In this document: piece by piece, positions 56,301 to 64,000 of the stretch
Layout of the letters: each line of letters begins with the position of its first letter
Position numbering within the stretch: the first letter of the stretch is position 1
NCBI GenBank assembly: GCA_030278955.1
Contig: JAOANR010000001.1
Coordinates: 37,459,708 to 37,523,707, forward strand
Origin: Hygrophila difformis
Taxonomy: Eukaryota; Streptophyta; Magnoliopsida; Lamiales; Acanthaceae
Reading direction: 5' to 3'
Length of the DNA stretch: 64,000 nucleotides
Program-made: the position numbers and the translations under genes
Notes under the pieces: model-generated
Database searches by the model: none
What the model saw: only the letters and a program-made list of their open reading frames with translations
What the model was told of the DNA's origin: nothing

Positions 56301-59300
56301 GGAGTAGTTTGCGAGAAATGGATAGTGGGAGATCAGATTTACCTTCGGGACCCTGTGTCAGTACAGGGTCCTCTCCTTCCTCTTCGGTGTCGTCATTCTC
56401 CTGTGCAGCGAAATCAGCCCCGTCGTATGCTTCAAGGTCCCCGGATTCGGGATCCTCGAATTGGACGGCGCTGCATTGTTCTTTTGGCTCAGCACCAGCA
56501 GGCTTCAGTACCTGCTTTAATGATTCATACAGCATCATTTCATCATCAATTTCAGAGTCTGGCTCTTTCCTAACTATTACATTGTCAAATGAAAAACAAG
56601 AACTGTCATTTGGAAATTTCTGCAATTGATCCATGTTGAAGACGACCTCGTCTCCATCAACGCGGAGTGTTACCCTTCCGGACTTGGCATCGATCAGAGC
56701 CCCGCCTGTGGCCAAGAATGGCCTGCCTAAGATGAGAGGCATGTCGGAATCCTCCTCAATGTCCAGAATGATGAAGTCTACTGGAAATGGGGTACTGCCA
56801 GCTTTGATTATCACGTCTTTCAGGATCCCGATTGGCTTTGTGATAGATCTGTCTGCCAGTTGAAGCCTCATTTTGACTGGTTCCACCACTCCAAGCTTAA
56901 GACGTTTAACCATGGCTAATGGCATAACGTTAATGCTGGAGCCGAGGTCACATAGTCCTTTTCCCGCGCTGATCTGGCCAATCCGAATCGGCTGTGTATA
57001 GCATCCAGGGTCCTCTTTCTTCTCCGGAAGCTTCTTTTGGATGATGGCACTGCAAGTGCTGTTGAGTACCACCAGTTCATCGTGCTCAACCTGTCTCTTT
57101 CCTGAAATCATTTCTTTCAAGAACTTAGCATAGACTGCCATTTCAGAGATCATTTCAATCAAAGGTATGGTAATCTCAACTTCCCGCAGTCTTTTCAGAA
57201 ATTTTTCAAACTTCAGATCTTGTTGTTTATTTTTAAGCCGGGCCGGTTAAGGAACCCTAGGCATGAACTTTTTGTTGTTATCATGTTTTGGTGGTAAATG
57301 GGTAGGGGTTGTACCTTCACCGTTACCATTTTCTATGTCAGCCGTTCCTTTTGCAGCGTCAGTCTGCTGTTCGGCCTCCTTCTGATTACCTGTTGCTTCC
57401 TTATCAGCATTGTCAACAGCATCATCTTCCCCACAGTCTTCTCCCATATCTGCTCTTGTTGGTCCAGCCAACACTTTTCCTGATTTCAAGGTTATTGCTT
57501 TGCATTGCGGGTTCTTTTCTGCAGTGCTTGGCAGTGTGCCTTTGTCCCTTTTCTACATTTCATTGGCCATTTGCGTAACCTGGGTCTCCACGTTACGAAT
57601 AGAGGCCTGCAACTGAGTATTAATCTCCTTCTGGCTAGTGATAAAATCAGTCATCAAACTCTCCAGCCTTGAAGGAGGCTTTTGATTTTGATTCTGATTT
57701 TGGTTTTGGTTCCATTGGCCTTGGTTTGGAATGAATTGAGGCTGGAAATTTTGGGGCTGAAAGTGTTGGAAATTCTGGTTAGGCTTTTGGAAATTTTGAG
57801 GGGGTCTCTGCTGGATCTGGGGTTGGAAGTTTGGATTCTGAAAATTCTGGCCCCTGTTCTGAACGAATCCTTGATTCTGCTGAGGATTGAATTGCTGTTG
57901 TTGTGGTTTGTTCAAGAGGTGGGAGTTAAGGGCATTGTTGTTTGAATATGACAGGTTTGGGTGTCTATTTGGGAAAGCTCCTGCATAGTTACAGCTTTCA
58001 GCTGTAATCTGTTCGCATGTATCCGTTGCGTGAGCACCCTGACACAGTCCACAAATCACATCTGTTTGCTGTCCTTGAGTAGAGCTCCCAGCTCCCTGAT
58101 TAACAGACAATGCTGCCACTTGCTCTTGAAGCTTTTCAATATCTGATTTTTCTACTGCACCTACAGCACACAAACCACGAGGGGGAGGGGGATTAACATC
58201 ATCAGTAAGAACAGATCTGTTTACACTCATTGCTTCAATCTTTGCCCAGGCCTGGTCCATTGGTATATAGAGCAAATGTTGACCGCCGGCAGCATCGAGC
58301 ATGGATTTCCATGATGGTGTCAAACCGCTGTAGAACTTTCTCAATCTCTCCCAATCATGGAAACCATGGGGGCACTTCCTGAGTAAGTTGAAGAATCGCT
58401 CCTTTGCGCCATACAGGGACTCGTCCGGCTTCATTTTGAATTCAGCAATTTTAGAGCGGCATTCATCCACCTTGGACTCCGGGAAGTACTTCGCCAAGAA
58501 ATTTCTGATCACATCTTCCCATGTGGATTTCTGATTCACGGGCAGTGATTTGTACCATGTTCGCGCTCCGCTGGTCAGAGAGAAGGGAAACAGCCTTAAT
58601 CGAATGGTATTAGCAGATACATTCTGATTTTTGATGGTATCGCACAACTCCAAGAAAGTCTGCAGGTGGTCATGTGGGTCTTCATGACTTGCCCCAGCAA
58701 ATTGGTTGCTCTGAACAAGATTGATGAGTGATGGCTTCAGTTCAAAGTTCCTGGCTAAGAATGGGGCTTGTCCAGGAATATTCAGATATGGTTCCAGAAT
58801 CGGTTGCATATAATCAGCAGCTGCTGCTTGTTGATTGTTCTTAGGCCCTCCTTGATATTGCTGTGGGTAGTAGTTCTGATGCATGAAATAATTTCTGGGA
58901 TCATTGAAGTCATTTGGGTTTGGGGGATTCTGGTGAGGGTTCTGGTACTGCTGATTTTGCTGATTTTGGAAGTTTTGGTTGTTTGCGTGGTTTTGATTAT
59001 TTGGTGGGTTTTGATGGTTCAGGTTGGGAGGGGGCACCTCGTATTGTTGTGGCTCGATGTTTGGGGGATTCCTACCTCCCTGTATGATCTGAGGAGGGGG
59101 ATCATCCAAGTCATCGTGATCAACATCTTTGGGGTTTTCCTCTATGTTTGCAAGTGGTGGATTGGGTGGAATGACCGGTGGGATGTCAGGGTTTGCCATC
59201 TCGGATATGTCGCTACTGGTGCTTGGTGAAAGTAGTGCTTGCCTTTCCCGTTCCTTCCGTTGCTTAGCTTCCGCCCTGAGACGTCTAGCTGTTTTCTCTA

Positions 59301-59349
59301 TCTCTGCGTTAAACGGGATTTCGGCTGGCGTCTGCTTCCTCCTTTGCAT
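53380..59349 (-). pseudogene. Gag-pol polyprotein, Athila lineage (family 2), three nonsense codons
   Basis: A single frame of about 1989 codons without frameshift. It starts MQRRKQTPAEIPFN; gag includes TWYKSLPVNQKSTWEDV, and a Cys-rich knuckle reads CGLCQGAHATDTC. The protease reads [11 protein letters not shown], reverse transcriptase FMDDF, RNase [11 protein letters not shown] and integrase [21 protein letters not shown]. Three stops interrupt it: TAG 57555-57553 (probably CAG), TAA 57249-57247 (Tyr expected; the family 1 homologue has IPYPGRLK) and TGA 55914-55912 (Arg or Lys expected). It is clearly homologous to the family 1 polyprotein but diverged. Confidence 0.9.
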
Positions 59350-59490
59350 AGAACAACGGCTTCAATAATGACAGTACCTGTACAATCCCCAGGTTAGAAT
59401 TTGTTTCGGAGATGAATATTTATATTTATATGTATAAGCTAACTAAGAGCAATGAGGAATGTAATTTTCTAATAAAACGGCGCTGCATCC

Positions 59491-59508
59491 TCCCCGGCAA
59501 CGGCGCCA
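59491..59508 (-). other. Primer-binding site, tRNA-Asp (family 2)
   Basis: The - strand reads TGGCGCCGTTGCCGGGGA, directly after the LTR end AAAAGTTTCA. Gag starts 142 bp downstream. Confidence 0.85.
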
Positions 59509-62099
59509 TGAAACTTTTGACAATTTCCCGTTACACGAGTATTTTTCTGAAATATAATACTCCTGGTTTTCAATTTTATTTAATGAAACCAATTTATGAT
59601 GGCGGAGTTGGGATTAGGGATATATTTATAGGTTGTCACGTTTTTATTTACTCGTGTTGAGAAACTGTGCCCCCGAAAGCGCACGGAGTCAAAAATTGCA
59701 GTAATTTATAGTAAGACCGGATCGTTCACTGGAGGATGTGCGATAGAAGCAGGGCCCACGTCGTTTTACTAGATTTTCCATTCGTATTGCTCAATCAGTT
59801 TGAGAAGTTGTCTAACAACTACTTTACTGAATTGCAAAAGCGGGTAAATTTATTCTACAAAGCATATGTGAAATCTATACTAAAAAGCGGTTAAATCTGT
59901 TCTACGAAAGCGGTAAATTACATCTATGAAAGCGATAAATGTCTACACTAGGCTGACTATGAAGCTGATTCATAGATCAGGCGGACGGGACAGGGCGAAA
60001 AGAATGAAAATTTGGACAAGATTTAGATAAAGCATGATTAAACTTCCATTTTAATACACAGATCTTTGTTTGGGATAATCCTGTCAGGTAGCTAATTCTC
60101 ATGCTCTCAGTATGGAGTTCCCTTTGATAGACAGGTACTTACAATATGAGTTTACATGTTCTTAAGACCGCAAATTCTAAGATACCGCAGACTTGTAACT
60201 GCCCTGGCCTGGGTATGTTAGTTCATCCGTGGTGGATAAGCAACACCTAGCAAATCATTAGTTGAAGTGCCAAGTACTCCTATCATTCCCCCATGTCACA
60301 CCCAAAGATTCTAATCAAGCCCTGAACTATCCCTTAACTATCAGTCCTAGTAGCAGTTACACAACTCTCAATACAACCGAGTGACCTCTAACGAAAGCAT
60401 TTAAAAGGAAGCGATAAAAATAGCATTTAAAATCCTATCACTCGGAGGTTTTTGAAAGTCTGACCCTGGTAGTAAAAGAAAGCCCCCAGTCAGAATGACA
60501 GGGTGTGGATCAAGAATTCCCTATCTCGGGAACCGCTCGCAGTGTTCACCTCCCGTTGGGTGGTTATCAGGTACAAACTAATGAAATAAACTAATAAATT
60601 AGTTTAATCCGGATGCACTCACTCAGGACTCAAAAATAGGCTTTAGCAGAGGAGAATAGCAGTTGAAAGAATACTCAACCCTATCTTAGAAAATAACCAA
60701 GGCCTGATTGTTGTTCCTCTGAGATCATTTATTACACTGTATTTGAGTCCAAGTGGACCCCATCTCGGTGTAATATTTAATCTTGGATTTCCAACAAACA
60801 GCAATTTTGGAAAATAATTGATTTGAAAATCATTCCCTATCAGGTACTAGACCCTCAATTAAAACACAGACCCTTTCAGTCTAGATGAGACCTAATCGCT
60901 GACTCTGCTTCTAATTTCCCAAAATCAACCCTTGACGGAATATGAACTAGTCATAACTGAGGAATTTATCCCTTACTCAGATCCGGATTTTATAAATGAA
61001 TTTTTGTTGGAAGGTTAATATGCAATATCCATTTTAAATCAAGGCTTCTATTGTCCAAGGGAAGGATCCCAAAATATTATAGACCACAATATCTACATAA
61101 TAATATCATGCATAAATTTATAAAGACGTGTAAAATTAAATAACCCAAAATATAAGGTGGGTTTAGACAAAAGGTGAAACACAAAATGAAATAGCCAAGG
61201 GACCAAGGTTAAGGCAGAGTAATCAGGTGGGCTGCAAATATCTGCTGTCCAAATTCCCAATTACTCGGATGAGGCGAGTTTAGATAGCTTAAACCCTATA
61301 ATGGCAGTGTCAGTGCCAGTTGGGCCTCCACTATCTGCGAAATCAGATAAAAACCTACATGCTCCTTTTCTATAATGATCATCAGTCATCATTGACAGAT
61401 GTTGACTAATTCACAATACAGATTAGAATTTGGGTTTGGAAATTAAGTAAAGGAAAAGAAAACTGTATCCAGATAGGAGCCAGCTGAGCCAGCTAAACCC
61501 TAATATAGTCCTGAATGGACGAACCGCCAAGGCTTCCACCAACTGCTATCTAGACCATGCAAAATAACAATCAGTAATGAATGCCTAGGCTACGAGCTAG
61601 TTTGTCCATGAGGGAACACCCGCCAACATTAGTCTATGCATTCTTTACTGAATGTTGCACACATCACGCAAAAGTCAAAACAAAGACGACATAAAATGAA
61701 AGAGGATACCTCGTATGAGAGACATTGGTTTCTAGAAAAATAATCCCTCCTACCATAAGTAACTATAGTCCGGATTATATGCTTAAGATATCAAGATTTT
61801 GTTTATAGAAAAACATTTTAATGACAATTGAACAAAGATCCTCTAGTCACGATGAGTATTGATTTAATTATTTCTAATTATAATCTTTAATCATTATATG
61901 AATAGAGGGTTCAATTAATTAAGTGATGGGAATGGAGAATCAAAATTTTGGCAGCATAACGCCTTATATTGCAATCTAGAGTATTACACCTCAACCCGTG
62001 GGGTTAAGATGTGAGTGGTGCAATATGATGAGGGGTAGAAGCAAGAATATTTGCAATGAAATAGAAGAATGATTCATGTCCCGATACCATAAATTATGT

Positions 62100-62600
62100 T
62101 GCAAACCTAGGTCGGCGACATGGGTATCTCGACAAGTTTTTAGAAATTTTGGCAGGGCTTCGCCTCATGTCGCTAAACATGGGTTGTGTCGTGGACCGTG
62201 GGTCCACGACAGGGGTATAGCGACACAAGATTTTCTGAAAATTTCCAAAGTATTTGGTTCCCAGTCGCTAGTCTCGAAAAGTTGTGTCGCGAACCGAGGG
62301 TCCGCGACATGGGTGTTCCGCGACAAGGTTTTCAAAATATTGACAATGCATAATTTCCGTGTCGCGGAATAGAAAGTTGTGTCGCGAACCGTGGGTCCGC
62401 GACATGGGCGACAGGAGCCATGTAGAGAAAATTTGCAAGAGTTTGGGTCCCTGGTCGCTAAGCAGGGTTGTGTCGCGGACCGTGGATTTTCAAAATATTG
62501 AGACAAGTGTCCCTAAACACTCATGTCGCGGAACAGCCTCTCTGTCGCTAAAAGTGGTCTAGCGACATGAGGCGGTTAGCGACTTGGGTGGTTCAGGACA
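62100..62600. repeat. GTCGCG/GTCGTG palindromes in family 2 R-U5
   Basis: 62188-62210 is GTCGTGGACC, GTG, GGTCCACGAC with perfect 10-bp arms. 62286-62308 and 62381-62403 are GTCGCGAACC, GAG or GTG, GGTCCGCGAC, each with one mismatch. Further half-units lie between them. Confidence 0.8.
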
Positions 62601-63230
62601 CAAGTCAGGAAAAAGCATTATTGAACAGTGGCATGCAAACAGCGTGATCTCACCCTATTTCAGATTAAAAAGCTATTCTAAGTTAAAAACAACCAAACAA
62701 CATTTGAATAAAGCAAGAACAATGCTAGAACATAAACACTAAGCTGGAGCAGTATTTAAAAATAAAGCACATCCTAATCTAGGGTTCGATCACACACATA
62801 CATAACATCATTCAAACATAAAGGAGGCAGTAAGCATAATAAGATAGATGGGGGTCAAGTGACCCCAAAATGAAAATGAAAGCATTTAAATCCATGGGGT
62901 GTGAGACCCATTTCATGATTTGGGACACAATTAAGGAATGTTTTCCCATATTATTGAATGGGTTTGTAAATACCCATCATTTGGGTATTACAAAACCCCA
63001 ATAACAAAGTTTGAGAAAGGAAATAACATGTAAAACTGGCTACCTAACCACTGAAATAGCAAAAACATCATTAAAATAAACTAATCTACACTAAACTAGT
63101 GCAAGAATTAAATAATACAAAAAAAAATAAAACTAAACTAAAACTACCTAAGAACTGGTCTCCGAGCTTGTCTTCAAGACTGAATGCTTAGACTTTCAAC
63201 TCTCCAATCCTGAGCTTGTGGGGGTCACCT

Positions 63231-63240
63231 TATATTTATA
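63231..63240 (-). promoter_or_regulatory. Family 2 LTR TATA box
   Basis: The - strand reads TATAAATATA, within CTTCTATAAATATAAGGTG, followed by a likely transcription start near 63205. Palindromes begin about 75 bp upstream. Confidence 0.5.
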
Positions 63241-63309
63241 GAAGTGGAACCCTAGGCCCATGGGCTTGCTCTGAGGCCCACTGTGTCTCAAGACATCACA
63301 CACATCACA

Positions 63310-63640
63310 CTGTGTCGCGGAACTGGAAGTCTGTCGCGGGACATCACTGCATGTGGCAAGGCTTCTCGACTGAGTCTTGTGTCTCTATTGGTGTGTCTGT
63401 GTCGCTATCCATGTCTGTGTCGCTAAGGCATGGACCGCGACAGGGACTTCGACTGGGGTCATGGCTTGGTCTCCAAGGTGTTGGTGGAGCGGAACCTTCC
63501 TGTGTCGCTAGGCCATGGTCCGCGACAGGGGTATAGCGACAGGATGTTCCCAGACTGGCCTCTTCTTCATGCTGCCTTGCTGTGTCGCTAACCCCTCCTG
63601 TGTCGCTAAGGCATGGACCGCGGCACAGGAGCTTCCGCGA
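63310..63640. repeat. GTCGCG palindromes in family 2 U3
   Basis: Imperfect units such as GTCGCTAAGGC, ATG, GACCGCGAC near 63419-63441 and GTCGCTAGGCC, ATG, GTCCGCGAC at 63504-63526, plus many half-sites. They lie upstream of the LTR TATA box on the - strand. Confidence 0.7.
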
Positions 63641-64000
63641 CCGGGTGTTCCTGGACTGGGCTGAATGGGCCAGATGGGCCGAACTTGTTCTTTTTGTGGG
63701 CTTTTTTATCTTTTCCCATCTTTTTCATTCCTTTTTCTTTTCTTTTCTTTTTCTCATGTTTTTGGATTTTTCTAACATAAATATGTAATAAAATTACATA
63801 TTTATGCATTTTTCACACCAGCTTATTATTTTTACAGTTATGCATAAATCAGTCCAATTCAACTGCTTTCTTATTTAATATAAGACCGGAATGCGATCAA
63901 ATGTCCGTTTTAGAGACGGAAATGGATTGAAAATAATGGTCATTTCTGGCCATTTTCACCTGGTCTGGGCCGTGCGTCCGGACTGGGCCGTGCGATCCCG

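Larger units (their letters stand above)
50289..64000 (-). mobile_element. Family 2 Athila-type element with F-box cargo (partial)
   Basis: On the - strand the order is 5' LTR (from beyond 64000 to 59509), PBS, gag-pol (59349-53380), PPT-like hairpin, palindromes, F-box gene (52420-50573). The 3' end is cut by the Tekay LTR ending at 50288, so no 3' LTR is visible. Whether the F-box gene belongs to the element is inferred from its position and orientation and from the parallel with family 1. Confidence 0.65.
59509..64000 (-). mobile_element. Family 2 Athila 5' LTR (partial; continues past the window)
   Basis: At least 4.5 kb. Its U5 end is fixed by the PBS. CCGTGCGCTTTCGG (- strand) is at 59686-59673, and a TATA box at 63240-63231 makes R-U5 about 3.7 kb. 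GTCGCG palindromes lie on both sides of the TATA box. The 59509-60850 part is shared, inverted, with 39619-41153. No gene is supported; the start of the LTR is not seen. Confidence 0.7.

Overview
The window looks like repeat-rich nuclear DNA of a flowering plant, probably a eudicot. It is built almost wholly of nested Ty3/gypsy LTR retrotransposons: Athila-type elements whose primer-binding site matches the 3' end of plant tRNA-Asp, Tekay/Del-type chromoviruses with LTRs running TGTAA...TTACA, and a hAT remnant. No rRNA, tRNA or CRISPR locus is visible. All assignments come from reading motifs; no database was searched.

Layout. (1) 1-11719 is the 3' internal part of an Athila-type element (copy A). 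It holds five tandem F-box genes and a very long extra ORF (ORF1) with two frameshifts. (2) 11720-36654 is a nearly intact element of the same family (family 1): 5' LTR 11720-15042, PBS 15043-15060, open gag-pol 15182-20968, the same five F-box genes 21713-27228 (copy B), an intact 1594-aa ORF1 27499-32283, a PPT-like tract, and 3' LTR 33332-36654. Copies A and B share the middle LTR and differ by about ten substitutions and a few 1-2 bp indels. (3) The family 1 element sits in the gag zinc knuckle of a deleted Tekay element whose 3' LTR is 36837-39618. That LTR contains six hairpins with covarying stems. (4) 39619-41171 is an LTR end plus PBS of a second Athila-type family (family 2), + strand. 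(5) 41172-42640 is a hAT-like remnant. (6) 42717-50288 is a decayed Tekay element with 3' LTR. (7) 50573-64000, - strand, is a family 2 Athila element: partial 5' LTR 59509-64000, PBS, gag-pol with three nonsense codons 59349-53380, and downstream of pol a two-exon F-box gene 52420-50573.

The main observation is that two distinct Athila-type families both carry F-box genes of one kind (F-box, helical/TPR-like middle, C-terminal Cys/His motif) downstream of pol and in the same orientation. In both families the F-box promoter resembles the LTR promoter: family-specific palindromes just upstream of a TATA box. PPT-like hairpins recur at module boundaries. In family 1, F-box units 3, 4 and 5 appear to share one 17-nt coding first exon, with three successive phase-2 acceptors leading to three alternative terminal exons. 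I read this as retrotransposon-borne F-box cargo with a compact alternative-splicing layout. Its function is unknown; recruiting an SCF ubiquitin ligase against a host factor is a testable inference.
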